In this document: positions 25,012-34,854 of the stretch, in pieces
Layout: the number at the start of each line of letters is the position of its first letter
Position numbering within the stretch: position 1 is the stretch's first letter
Assembly (NCBI RefSeq): GCF_016894385.1
Contig: NZ_CP069811.1
Span: forward strand, 968,501-1,032,500
From: Cupriavidus oxalaticus
Lineage (GTDB): Bacteria > Pseudomonadota > Gammaproteobacteria > Burkholderiales > Burkholderiaceae
DNA: 64,000 nucleotides
Direction: 5' to 3'
Notes under the pieces: generated by a model
What the model was told of the DNA's origin: nothing
The model's database searches: none
The model's input: only the letters and a program-made list of their open reading frames with translations
Position numbers and translations under genes: made by a program

Positions 25012-26343
25012 TCACAGCTGTTCGGCGCGTAAAGCCTGCAAAGTTTGAGCGGCGACCATGACCTGCTGCAAGCCAAGCCAGATGGTTTTGACGCCTGGTT
25101 CACCATCGCCCCTGCGGCCCAGGAAACCACCGAGCGATGCAATCAGGCGAATCATTTGATTGAGCGTAGGTGGCGTCTGGGGCCGCGGCTTCTTCGACAG
25201 CAGATAGGTCCCTCGTATCTCATCGGCGTCGAAGAACAGCGACGCATCAAGATCAGGACACGTCCTGCCCAGGCGCATCAGCCGCGCAATGCGCCATGAG
25301 ATCACCATGTACAGCACCAGCGCCCGTTCGACGCGATCCATCTGCGATAGCTGCAAGGCCTCCACCTTGCAGGCGTTCTTCAACACATGGAAGAACAGCT
25401 CGATCTCCCATCTGGCCCGATACCAGTCGATGAGCTCAATCACCGCATCCAAGTCTTGCGCTTCTCGGTTAGTCAGCAAGCGCCACACCACCGGCTTCAC
25501 GCCGGCCGGGGCGCCGCATTCCTGGGCCACCAGGCAAGTGAGCGCCAGACCGTTCTTGCCCGGCAACCTCACGCGCTGGGCGCGCAACTCCTGTTTGACT
25601 TCACGTGCCTTCTGGCCGGCACGTCCGGGCAGGATGAAGGTAATCTCCCCGAGCGCTTCACTTGCTTCCACCGCCTCCCACAGCTTGCCCTCGGCCCCAA
25701 GGCTGCGGTTGTGTTGCGAACGAATCAACCAGTCTGCAGGATGACCCAACTCCTCGGCTCGCTGCATCAGCGCAGCGATGTCGCCTTCACGATCCGTTAC
25801 GTAGACCAGGCGGGTCTCTGGCAGCGTGCCCGCCTGCTCAGCCACGCGTTCATAGCTTTCAATCCACCGCACGCTCTCCTTGATGCCGCCGCGCTCTCCG
25901 TTCGCATCCCGCAGCTCGCGTGCCCACATCCAGGCGTCCACAACCCCCAATGGCTCCCGATCCGGCGTCACCGCGTAGGTCGGATGCAGATAGATCCCTC
26001 GCTGCGCTTCGTAGCTCAACGGTCCCGCGCCTTCCATCTCCTGACCGTTGAAGTCCAGTTCGGTCGTATCGGCAATACACAGCACCACCGGAAATTGCCC
26101 CATGCGCTCAGCCGTACGCTCCCAATGCGGCTGCATCAGGTCTCGCCATGCGATCTCTTCGTTGCCGAGAAAGCGGTAAGCCGCCATGGTCTCGCCCCAG
26201 CCGTCGCAGGCGCTCGGAATGCTTGCCGTTGGCATGGCTGCAAACCGCTTGAGCAGCGCCTTCGCTCGCCGATCCCGTCTCGGATCGCCCAGATCCAGCG
26301 TTTCAAATTCCTCGTCCACCCATGCCCCCGACTCGTTGCCCAT
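25012..26343 (-). CDS. IS4 family Tn5-like transposase
   Basis: This protein has 443 residues from the ATG at 26343; a TTG at 26361 would add six. The N-terminal Tn5-type DNA-binding part has WVDEEFETLDLGDPRRDRRAKALLKRFA. The catalytic triad is Asp92 in IADTTELDF, Asp184 in YVTDREGDIAALM, and Glu315 in the YREK signature WYRARWEIELFFHVLK (Tyr308, Arg311, Glu315, Lys322), with exactly the Y-x2-R-x3-E-x6-K spacing. The C-terminus carries a dimerisation-like region. All catalytic residues are intact, so the enzyme is probably functional. It fills nearly all of the IS. Confidence 0.93.
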   Translation of the reverse strand: MGNESGAWVDEEFETLDLGDPRRDRRAKALLKRFAAMPTASIPSACDGWGETMAAYRFLGNEEIAWRDLMQPHWERTAERMGQFPVVLCIADTTELDFNGQEMEGAGPLSYEAQRGIYLHPTYAVTPDREPLGVVDAWMWARELRDANGERGGIKESVRWIESYERVAEQAGTLPETRLVYVTDREGDIAALMQRAEELGHPADWLIRSQHNRSLGAEGKLWEAVEASEALGEITFILPGRAGQKAREVKQELRAQRVRLPGKNGLALTCLVAQECGAPAGVKPVVWRLLTNREAQDLDAVIELIDWYRARWEIELFFHVLKNACKVEALQLSQMDRVERALVLYMVISWRIARLMRLGRTCPDLDASLFFDADEIRGTYLLSKKPRPQTPPTLNQMIRLIASLGGFLGRRGDGEPGVKTIWLGLQQVMVAAQTLQALRAEQL

Positions 26344-26455
26344 TTGCTCTGGAAAATCCAAGAGTAAACGCCATTCCGAGCAGGTTTACAACAGTCATAT
26401 CGTCCAGTTCCGTCAACTTCTGGCGGCCAGGGCGGCGATCGCGCGCCTCGACTTA

Positions 26456-26469
26456 TGTATAACGAGATG
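26456..26469. repeat. Right terminal inverted repeat of the IS
   Basis: TGTATAACGAGATG is the exact reverse complement of the left end. Confidence 0.9.
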
Positions 26470-26478
26470 CCTTAAGCT
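26470..26478. repeat. Right 9-bp target-site duplication of the IS
   Basis: CCTTAAGCT is identical to 24985-24993. The remaining 250 bp up to the GNAT stop hold a short direct repeat (GATCCCGAAGGT twice near 26590-26615) and no convincing gene. Confidence 0.9.
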
Positions 26479-26730
26479 AGGTTGCCGGTCCGGAGAAGTA
26501 ACGACTGCTATTTTGTTTTTTATACCCCCCGATAGGAGGGGCGGTGCGCCAGTGAATAGCTGCGCTGGGATGAAGCCTGTCGGGAAGCTGATCCCGAAGG
26601 TGATCCCGAAGGTGATTCCTATGGCCGGGCAAGATTGCGCGCTTCTATCTTGCCTTGTCGCCTGCAGGAGATGCGAGTGTGCCGGCCGGCGCTGAATCGG
26701 TCGTCCGGGGCGCCACGGGGACGGCAGAGC

Positions 26731-27171
26731 CTAAAGTTGGCGGCACATGTAGTGGGAGCGTGCGCCGAAGCGGCGGAGAAAATCCATTGACAGCCGCATC
26801 TCGCGAATGACGGTATCCATCGGGGTCAACGTGAAGCCGTATCGGGCGAAGAAGCCTGGATTTTCGTCTGTCAGGACGGTGGCCTTGGTGCAGCCATTGG
26901 CTCGTGCTCGCGTGAGCAGGACGCTCACGAGATGAGTGGCGAGACGGTGCCCCCGATAGCCGGGCAGCACTGCAACCGTGTGAACGACAAAGGTTTCAGC
27001 GCGCTGCTCGCCACAAGCGCAGCCAACCACACTGTCCTCGACGATGGCAACGTGGTATAGCGCTGTGGCATCGCTCGATTCAGGAATCGTCAGTCCGGAT
27101 GCAGCCACTACCTGTCTCACTGCCTCCAGGTCCTCTGCTTTCGCAGCGCGGAGTCTGGCATTTCTTATCAT
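26731..27171 (-). CDS. GNAT family N-acetyltransferase
   Basis: This 146-residue stand-alone GNAT enzyme has the features RLRAAKAEDLEAVRQVVAASGL at the N-terminus, TFVVHTVAVLPGYRGHRLATHLVSVLL as the core strand plus acetyl-CoA loop (the Q/RxxGxG/A region reads YRGHRLA), and NPGFFARYGFTLTP as motif B. The pattern is close to ArsN/YhbS-like small GNATs. Acceptor substrate unknown. It stands alone; the gap upstream (27172-27566) contains the start of a short unrelated gene but no clear operon partner. Confidence 0.8.
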   Translation of the reverse strand: MIRNARLRAAKAEDLEAVRQVVAASGLTIPESSDATALYHVAIVEDSVVGCACGEQRAETFVVHTVAVLPGYRGHRLATHLVSVLLTRARANGCTKATVLTDENPGFFARYGFTLTPMDTVIREMRLSMDFLRRFGARSHYMCRQL

Positions 27172-27566
27172 TCTCGCTTCTCACGTCATGGCACCTCGCC
27201 ACAACTATAGTCGCCCGTCCGCGACTCCCCGTGAGCAAGTACACCAAAAAAATAAAACTATGCACGAAAGAAATCCATGGAGCTATCCCCCAACCGAGCT
27301 AAGGCTCAGAGCCAAAGCAGCGAGGACGTGCATTCCCATTCACTCTGAAGTGATTTGATACAAAAAAAGAATGGCGCGCGTCGACCGGGCAACTGGCGTC
27401 GCAAGGGTGTCGGAAGACTTCGGGAAGGCGAGGCCGTCGCAGGCTACCCCAGCCGGACACAGCAGAGGGGAACTACCGAGGGGAAACATATCATAGCATG
27501 AGGTATATCTCGTAGTTCAGATTTGCCGTGGATATCGTGGGAGTATGTACTGGGTGAATATCCAGT
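27172..27566. other. Intergenic region, AT-richer than surroundings
   Basis: This is a 395-bp gap between the divergent GNAT and microprotein genes. It has several A- and T-rich stretches (for example near 27240-27260 and 27355-27370), lower GC than its surroundings and no recognisable RNA gene. Promoters for both neighbours must lie here. Confidence 0.35.
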
Positions 27567-27773
27567 ATGACTGCGCCAACTCAAGTCGAGGATTCCGCGC
27601 TAACCATGCTGGGCACCGCCCCAACGCCAACCTACCAAGCGGCATCCGTGCGCTCCGCAGATTCGCTTGCTTCGGCTCGCAGCGCGCCGTCAGGGCCGAA
27701 GTGCTACACCGGTCCGCGCGGTGGGACGTATACGATCACTGCAAGCGGGCGCAAGAATTATGGTGGTTGCTAG
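27567..27773 (+). CDS. 68-residue microprotein with PBCV-type basic adaptor-like motif
   Basis: The first 45 residues are Ser/Ala/Thr-rich and probably disordered. The C-terminal 24 residues, KCYTGPRGGTYTITASGRKNYGGC in two halves (KCYTGPRGGTYTI at 45-57 and TASGRKNYGGC after it), match the GPRGG-x-Y-x(n)-GRK-x-Y pattern of the PBCV-specific basic adaptor domain (PF08789). Two cysteines flank the motif and could form a disulfide. An in-frame TGA lies 12 bases upstream, so the start cannot be earlier; no strong ribosome site is seen. Function unknown; in viruses and other hosts the motif is thought to be a binding module. Confidence 0.6.
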   Translation: MTAPTQVEDSALTMLGTAPTPTYQAASVRSADSLASARSAPSGPKCYTGPRGGTYTITASGRKNYGGC

Positions 27774-27825
27774 GGATCCGCTTTGCACCGTCGGGTCCTG
27801 GTGGCTTGCGGAGGATTGCAAAGCG

Positions 27826-28506
27826 CTAGCGCGGCAATGGAAGCCGGATGCCGCTGAATGCCAGCGCCAGCCCGCCGACAAGCACCAGGCTGAGCGCCCA
27901 TGCCACGTCGAGGTTGAACCAGCTGCGCGACACGAATCTAAGCCCGACATAGCGATAGACCAGCCACGCCACCATGCCGCCGGTCGCGATCATGGCGGCG
28001 GCATGCACGACGGACACGAGCAGCGCCATGGAGATATTGGCGCCCATCAGCGCGGCGGCGGCCTTGTGGCCGGCATCCTCGTCGGCGCGGCACAGCCCGA
28101 GATAGATCGGCACCAGCATCAGGCCCGCGCCATGCGCGATCGCCACGGCGAAGGACCACACCGCGAGGCGCGAGGGCGGAATGCGCGCCAGCGTGCGCGG
28201 ATGGCGGCGCCGGACCAGCAGCGCCAGCCCCCAGCCGATCACCAGCAGCCCCGCGGCAAACTGCAGCGGCGCCTGCCAGCGGACCACCATGGCCAGCATG
28301 CCGAACGGCAGCATGACCGCGATCATCGCCAGCAGATGGCCCAGCGCGAGCCATCCGAGCGCCGACACCACCGCGCGATCCTGCTGCGCCAGCAATCCGT
28401 TGGACACGGCCAGCGGCCATCCCATCGCGGGATTCAGGCCGTGATAGATGCCGCTTGCCAGGACCGCCGACCACAGGCCGGCCTGCTCCCAGGAGAGCGC
28501 CGTCAA
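27826..28506 (-). CDS. Polytopic membrane protein coupled to methanethiol oxidase
   Basis: This 226-residue protein has about six hydrophobic helices (SALGWLALGHLLAMIAVMLPFGML, LQFAAGLLVIGWGLALLV, SFAVAIAHGAGLMLVPIYL and others). Its N-terminal motif GIYHGLNPAMGWPLAVSNGL carries polar residues inside a membrane segment, as in metal- or small-molecule-handling proteins. I do not recognise a named family. It starts with TTG at 28506, overlapping the TGA of the SBP56 gene (TTGA), so its translation depends on the upstream gene. It could assist metal delivery to, or product handling by, the oxidase; that is inference from the coupling. Confidence 0.7.
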   Translation of the reverse strand: MTALSWEQAGLWSAVLASGIYHGLNPAMGWPLAVSNGLLAQQDRAVVSALGWLALGHLLAMIAVMLPFGMLAMVVRWQAPLQFAAGLLVIGWGLALLVRRRHPRTLARIPPSRLAVWSFAVAIAHGAGLMLVPIYLGLCRADEDAGHKAAAALMGANISMALLVSVVHAAAMIATGGMVAWLVYRYVGLRFVSRSWFNLDVAWALSLVLVGGLALAFSGIRLPLPR

Positions 28507-29909
28507 GACCGGACCGACGGATAGCAGAACGAGTCAGTCGAGCAGTCGCCGCCTTCCAGCCGCACCTGGTGCGCGCGGTAGCCGTCGGGGAATGCCAGCC
28601 AGTAGTCATCGGCCAGCGCCAGCCCGCCCTCCGGCTCGGCCCGTCCCATCACCTGCACGCCGGGCACGCCGTCGGGATAGAACTGGTTGTCCCAGGTGGA
28701 GTAGAGCGAGTTGGTCCAGTAAACGCGCTTGCCGTCGCGGCTGATCTCGACCATCTGCGGGCCGCCGGCGAAGCTCTTGCCGTTCGGGTGCGGCGTGCGC
28801 CGTGCAATGCCGCCGAGATGGACCGAGCCCGACAAGCGTGGCTTGCGCGGGTCGGTGACGTCGTACTGGCGCATCTCGCCGGTGCCCCAGCACGACACGT
28901 AGAGGAATTTGTCGTCGAGCGACAGGTCGATGTCGGTGATCAGCGGCGGCACGGCACCGAAGCCCTGCAACAGCGGCGGCAGCAGGTCGGCCGCGGCTGG
29001 CTCGGGCGGGATGGTCGCAGTCTTTTCCGCATGGAACTTGCCGCCTTCGCGCCACCAGGTCCAGATCGAGCCTTCCAGGTTGGTGGTGTCGACTACCACG
29101 CCGACAAAGCCGTACTCCCGCACCGGATCGTGCGCGGGCCTGACTTCCAGCGCCATCTGGTGGTTGGCGCCCAGGTCGATGGTCTGCACGTTGCGCCGCG
29201 CGCGCAGGTCCCAGAAGTGCAGCTTGTGGCCGTATTTGTTGGAGAGCAGGTCTTCGGCCACCAGGCCGTTCTCGAACTGCGGCGGCAAGGCCCATTCGCT
29301 CGACACCATGTAGTCGCGCGGCAGGTTCCACCAGAAGTCGTAGTGCTTCTCCTGCTCGCCGCGGTCGATTTCCCAGCGGCCGAGCACCTCGAAGGTCTCG
29401 CAGTCCATGATGAAGATGCCGGGCAGCCCGTCGGTGCCGTCCTTCCCCGCGCCGCCGAGCGTGCTGACGTAGATCCCCTCCGGGCCGCAATGCACGGTGT
29501 GCGGCCGCGAGTAGCCGGTCTTGCCGATGATCTCGTCCGGCTCGATGATCTTGTGGATGCGCGCCTGCGTGGGATGCGGCCTGGTGTCGACGATATAGAT
29601 GCGCGACGAGCGCATGCCGGGAATGATCAGGTAGCGCCGCTCCAGGAACGCGTGGCCGGTCAGCGGCGACAGCGCGGAGGAGCAGGCATTCCAGCCGAAG
29701 TGGTGCAGCTCGTCGCCCTTGTTGGTCATCGGCACGGTATGCACCACCGTGCTGTAGGTGGGCGAGCCGGGCTTGACGTCGATCACGGCCAGCGCGTCGG
29801 GGCGCGAGCCGTCGGGGCTCAGCAGCAGGGTGTAGGCGAATTCCTCCGGTGGCGCGCTCATCGCAAGCTGGGGCGACGGGTAAAACGTGGGATCCGGCCG
29901 CATGTTCAT
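28503..29909 (-). CDS. Methanethiol oxidase / selenium-binding protein SBP56 family
   Basis: This protein has 468 residues from the ATG at 29909, which has the strong ribosome site AAGGAGG seven bases upstream; the frame to 29984 is rejected. SBP56 landmarks are ELHHFGWNACSSAL (His/Cys site), RYLIIPGMRSSRIYIVD, SRPHTVHCGPEGIYVSTLG, HYDFWWNLPRDYMVSSEWALP and LSLDDKFLYVSCWGTGEMRQYDV. Bacterial members (MtoX) oxidise methanethiol to formaldehyde, sulfide and peroxide, often with copper. No twin-arginine or Sec signal is seen, so the protein is probably cytoplasmic unless exported by an unusual route. It is followed by an overlapping membrane-protein gene. Confidence 0.88.
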   Translation of the reverse strand: MNMRPDPTFYPSPQLAMSAPPEEFAYTLLLSPDGSRPDALAVIDVKPGSPTYSTVVHTVPMTNKGDELHHFGWNACSSALSPLTGHAFLERRYLIIPGMRSSRIYIVDTRPHPTQARIHKIIEPDEIIGKTGYSRPHTVHCGPEGIYVSTLGGAGKDGTDGLPGIFIMDCETFEVLGRWEIDRGEQEKHYDFWWNLPRDYMVSSEWALPPQFENGLVAEDLLSNKYGHKLHFWDLRARRNVQTIDLGANHQMALEVRPAHDPVREYGFVGVVVDTTNLEGSIWTWWREGGKFHAEKTATIPPEPAAADLLPPLLQGFGAVPPLITDIDLSLDDKFLYVSCWGTGEMRQYDVTDPRKPRLSGSVHLGGIARRTPHPNGKSFAGGPQMVEISRDGKRVYWTNSLYSTWDNQFYPDGVPGVQVMGRAEPEGGLALADDYWLAFPDGYRAHQVRLEGGDCSTDSFCYPSVRS

Positions 29910-30228
29910 GGTTAGCCCTCCTTGTTCTACGCCGGCCACATGCCGCGAGATCGCGCAGGCCGGCATGGCTGCGTCCCCGCGCACGGAAGTGGACTTCGAG
30001 CCTACTTAGCCTAGGTCGTTCTCTATCCCTAGTCAAACGCGGCCGGCGCGGCGGCGCAGGGCCGTTCTCGTCACGCTAAACACGCCCGGCGCGTGAGCAA
30101 ATGCGATGGTGCACCGCAAGTGCGCCGCCCGCGCCGGCAGGCATATCGTTATCGGCAATCGTTCGTTCCGGCCGAACGGATCGGGCCCGTATGCTCTGGC
30201 TTCGATTCCCCGAAATGCCCCGCGAGCC
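29910..30228. promoter_or_regulatory. Divergent promoter region of SBP56 and desaturase genes
   Basis: This 319-bp gap separates two divergent genes. An inverted repeat, CGTTCG at 30160-30165 and CGAACG at 30173-30178, lies about 50 bp upstream of the desaturase start and is a possible operator. No gene is seen; the frame from 30106 is only an upstream extension of the desaturase. Confidence 0.35.
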
Positions 30229-31218
30229 ATGGCCAACTATCTCGACGACCGACAGCGCAGCGAACTCGCGCAAGCCGCGCGTCACTGGCTGTGGCGCACC
30301 GAACTGCCGACCTGGCTGCTGATCGTGGCGGTGTATGGCGCCTGGTTCGGCGTGGCCACGCATGCGAGCCGGCTGGGCTTGCCGCTCGCATGCGTGCTGC
30401 TGACGCTGTGTACCACCTGGTACCTGTCGCTGCAGCATGAACTGATGCACGGCCATCCAACCCGGCTGCCGTGGCTGAACGCGCTGCTCGGCGCCGCACC
30501 GCTGGGCGTGTGGCTGCCGTATGGCCTGTACCGGCGCTGGCACCTGCAGCACCATGAAGCCGAACTGACGCATCCCGGCGGCGATCCCGAAAGCTATTTC
30601 CTGTACGCGGCGGACTGGCATGCGTCGGGCCCGCTCGCGCGCAGGCTCTACGCCGTGCGCAACACGCTGGCGGGCCGCGTGCTGCTGCAGCCCGCTTTCT
30701 CGATCCTGGCCATCGGCGCCGATGCATGGGGCAAGCTGCGCGCCGGCGACTGGCGCGATGCGCCGATGTGGCTGGCGCACCTGCTGGCGCTGGGCGTGCT
30801 GCTGGCCTGGCTGCATGCGTACTGCGGCATGCCGGCCTGGCTGGTGCTGGCCGGCGTGGCGTATCCCGCGCTGTCGCTGTCGGCGATCCGCTCCTTCCAT
30901 GAGCATCGCGCCACCGCTACGCAGGCGGCGCGCAGCGTGATCAACGACGCCGGGCTGGCGTGGCGCCTGCTGTTCCTGAACAACAACTATCACCTGGTGC
31001 ACCACGACCTGCCGTCGGTGCCGTGGTTTGCGCTGGGCCGGGTGTATCGCCGCCGCGCCGGCGACTACCTGGCGCGCAACGGCGGCTTCCTGGTGCGCGG
31101 GTATGGCGAATGGCTGGTGCGGTATGCGCTGCGCGCGGCTGCGCCGGTGGCCCATCCCCTGTTCCACGGGCCGTCCGACGGTCAACACTATGCGGCGAGG
31201 CCCTATGGCGAAGCCTGA
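30229..31218 (+). CDS. Membrane fatty acid desaturase
   Basis: This 329-residue integral membrane di-iron protein has three histidine boxes: HELMHGH, HLQHHEAE and the C-terminal NNNYHLVHHDLPSVPW. Three or four hydrophobic stretches place the boxes on the cytoplasmic face. It probably inserts a double bond in, or hydroxylates, a lipid acyl chain or related hydrophobic substrate using an electron donor encoded elsewhere. The ATG at 30229 (MANYLDDRQR) is chosen because upstream sequence to 30106 lacks family character. The gene overlaps the next one by 14 bp, an uncommon pairing with a PhnD-like protein. Confidence 0.83.
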   Translation: MANYLDDRQRSELAQAARHWLWRTELPTWLLIVAVYGAWFGVATHASRLGLPLACVLLTLCTTWYLSLQHELMHGHPTRLPWLNALLGAAPLGVWLPYGLYRRWHLQHHEAELTHPGGDPESYFLYAADWHASGPLARRLYAVRNTLAGRVLLQPAFSILAIGADAWGKLRAGDWRDAPMWLAHLLALGVLLAWLHAYCGMPAWLVLAGVAYPALSLSAIRSFHEHRATATQAARSVINDAGLAWRLLFLNNNYHLVHHDLPSVPWFALGRVYRRRAGDYLARNGGFLVRGYGEWLVRYALRAAAPVAHPLFHGPSDGQHYAARPYGEA

Positions 31219-32026
31219 GCAGTGGGTCGCGGCGCTGCCGATGTACAACGTGTCGGCGTCGTTGCGCGCGGACTGGGTCACGCTGATCGAGCGCGTGGCG
31301 CAATCGCTGCAACGCACCGGGGTCATGCTGACCGCAGTCGACCCCGGCGACGATGCCGCCGCGCTGCATGCATTCTGGCGGCGCGAAGACATGCTGCTGT
31401 CGCAGGCGTGCGGTTATCCGCTGGTGCAGGGCCTGGCGCCGCATGTGCGGCTGATCGGCACGCCGCGCTTCCGGGTGCCGGGCTGCCAGTGGCACACCTA
31501 TCGCAGCGCAATCGTAGTGCGGGCCGGTGAGGGGCCTGACACGCTCGCTGCCTGCCGTGGCGCGCGGGCTGCCTGCAATGCGCCCGACTCGCACAGCGGC
31601 ATGAATGCGCTGCGCCATGCGGTGGCGCCGCTGGCACGCGCGGGACGCTTCTTTGGCGAGGTGATCCATACCGGCTCGCACCTGGCTTCGCTGGCGGCGG
31701 TCAGCGCCGGTGAGGCAGACGTGGCGGCGATCGATTGCGTGACGCTGGCATATGCCGCCGAGCACCATCCGGAGCTGGTGGCAGGCGTGCGGCAGATCGG
31801 CGCCACGCCGGCAGTGGCGGGGCTGCCCTTCATCGCGTCGCGGCGGGCGGACGCGCCGCTGGTGCATCGGGTGCGTGCAGCGATGCGCCAGGCCCTGCAT
31901 GACGATGCGGCGCTGCGCGTTCGGCTGCGGCTGGAGGATGTCGTGCCCAGCGCGGTGGCGGACTACCAGCCGGTGTCCGGCATGGCACTGGAGGCCGGCT
32001 TGCGCGGCTACGGTGCGCTCAACTGA
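31205..32026 (+). CDS. PhnD-like phosphate/phosphonate-type substrate-binding protein
   Basis: This 273-residue protein has a type-2 periplasmic-binding fold of the PhnD/SsuA-like group: WVAALPMYNVSASLRADWVTLIERVA at the N-terminus, LSQACGYPLV as the first ligand loop, NAPDSHSGMNALRHAVAPLA as the phosphonate-type anion loop, and HTGSHLASLAAVSAGEADVAAIDCVTLAYA. No signal peptide is visible from the ATG at 31205, so the protein may be cytoplasmic and serve as a sensor or enzyme. It overlaps the desaturase gene by 14 bp and has no transporter genes beside it. The ligand is unknown. Confidence 0.78.
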   Translation: MAKPEQWVAALPMYNVSASLRADWVTLIERVAQSLQRTGVMLTAVDPGDDAAALHAFWRREDMLLSQACGYPLVQGLAPHVRLIGTPRFRVPGCQWHTYRSAIVVRAGEGPDTLAACRGARAACNAPDSHSGMNALRHAVAPLARAGRFFGEVIHTGSHLASLAAVSAGEADVAAIDCVTLAYAAEHHPELVAGVRQIGATPAVAGLPFIASRRADAPLVHRVRAAMRQALHDDAALRVRLRLEDVVPSAVADYQPVSGMALEAGLRGYGALN

Positions 32027-32083
32027 GGCCGGACCCGCCGGCCCGCACCCGACTTAGCGCGTTGGCCCCCGCGCCGGCGTGCC

Positions 32084-32779
32084 TCAGTCTGCCGCCGCCT
32101 TGCGCAGCGCCGCGCTGACCTCTCCGTAGAAGCCCCGCAGCTTCTCCAGCTCCAGGTCCACCGGCTGCAGCGCCGGCCACAGCAGCGCCACCATGTCGCG
32201 CGCGGTCTTCTCGATATCGACCTCGCGCTGCCGCGCGATCGCGTCCCACAGGATGTGCTCCATCGGCCCCAGGATGGCCGAGCGCAGCAGGCTCAGCGGC
32301 AGGTCGCCGCGGATCTCGCCGTTGCTGCGCGCCCGCGCCAGCAGGTCCATCAGCGGCGCCGTGTAGCGGCGCTGCAGCGGCAGGAACACCTCGCCCAGCC
32401 CCGGCCCCTTGGCCCGGCCTTCCGACAGCACCAGCGCGCACAGCCCGGTTCCCTGGATCAGGAACAGGCGCAGGTGCGTCTTCACGTAGAACTCAAGCTG
32501 AGCCTTGGTGGGCTGGCCATGCGGCATGCCCTGTTCCAGCGTGCTGATGATCTCGTCGTACCAGTCCTCAATCACGCGCACGCACAGCTCGCGCTTGCCG
32601 TGGAAATAGGTGAAGACCGTCCCCTCGGACACGCCCAGGCGCTGGGCGATCTCGGTGGTGGTGGCGCGCTCGTAGCCGAGTTCGGCGAACACGTCGCGGC
32701 TCACGCGCAGGATGTCGCGGATGCGCTGCTCGGCCTTGGCTCCGGCGGGAACGCGGCGCCGGGAACTGGTGTCTTCCAT
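32084..32779 (-). CDS. TetR family transcriptional regulator of the liu region
   Basis: This 231-residue regulator has a TetR helix-turn-helix at residues 16-62 (AEQRIRDILRVSRDVFAELGYERATTTEIAQRLGVSEGTVFTYFHGKRELC). A helical ligand-binding domain follows, with conserved LRLFLIQGTGLCALVLSEGR. It diverges from the acyl-CoA synthetase/liu operon, and the gap holds three copies of a TGAGT-N3-[AG]CTCA palindrome. It is therefore likely the repressor of that operon, with an acyl-CoA as the plausible inducer. Known proteobacterial liu operons often use a MerR regulator (LiuR) instead, so a TetR here is a variation. Confidence 0.85.
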   Translation of the reverse strand: MEDTSSRRRVPAGAKAEQRIRDILRVSRDVFAELGYERATTTEIAQRLGVSEGTVFTYFHGKRELCVRVIEDWYDEIISTLEQGMPHGQPTKAQLEFYVKTHLRLFLIQGTGLCALVLSEGRAKGPGLGEVFLPLQRRYTAPLMDLLARARSNGEIRGDLPLSLLRSAILGPMEHILWDAIARQREVDIEKTARDMVALLWPALQPVDLELEKLRGFYGEVSAALRKAAAD

Positions 32780-32840
32780 GTTGTCGGGGGTGTGGGCGTG
32801 ACTCTCGTGGCGAGGATTATAGTGCGCCGTTCGTCAAAAC

Positions 32841-33039
32841 TTGAGTAAAGCTCAAAATTATTATTGCGTTCTGCCTGCCGAGCGTGTACTTTTCACTCGT
32901 CGGCGCCACAGGCTGCACCGGCGGGCGGCAGCAGGCGCTGTGAATTTAAGGGATTTCCCTGATGCAATCTTCCGCCAGCCCATCCAGGACAATGAACACG
33001 GCGTGAATTGAGTGATACTCACAAATTGAGTGATGCTCA
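32841..33039. promoter_or_regulatory. Three TetR-type operator-like palindromes
   Basis: TTGAGTAAAGCTCAA lies at 32841-32855, TGAGTGATACTCA at 33009-33021 and TGAGTGATGCTCA at 33027-33039. All share the form TGAGT-N3-[AG]CTCA, and the last two are tandem with 18-bp spacing. They lie in the gap between the divergent TetR gene and the acyl-CoA synthetase gene: one beside tetR and two close to the synthetase start. Binding by the neighbouring TetR is inferred. Confidence 0.65.
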
Positions 33040-33083
33040 CAAAATGCCGGCGCACGGAACGCCACCGAGCTTTGGAGACCAGT

Positions 33084-34808
<1,725 letters not shown>

Positions 34809-34854
34809 TCCCCACGCCGACATCGATTACCAGAATTTTCAAGACAACACTGCC

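Larger units (their letters stand above)
24994..26469. mobile_element. IS4 family (Tn5/IS50-like) insertion sequence
   Basis: This 1476-bp element is bounded by perfect 14-bp inverted repeats CATCTCGTTATACA (24994-25007 and, inverted, 26456-26469). It is flanked by identical 9-bp direct repeats CCTTAAGCT. It encodes a single transposase on the minus strand. The perfect duplication and intact DDE residues indicate a complete and probably recent insertion. It stands between the glycine-zipper gene of the tubulin/caspase cluster and the GNAT gene at 26731, so it may separate the cluster from part of its original upstream region. Confidence 0.93.

Noticed and set aside
26510..26555. Hairpin CCCCCC/GGAGGGG near the GNAT gene end
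   Set aside because: It is followed by A-rich, not U-rich, sequence on the strand of the GNAT gene, so it is not a terminator there.
26186..26695. Rightward 169-codon frame across the IS right end
   Set aside because: It is mostly the antisense of the transposase and runs through the inverted repeat.
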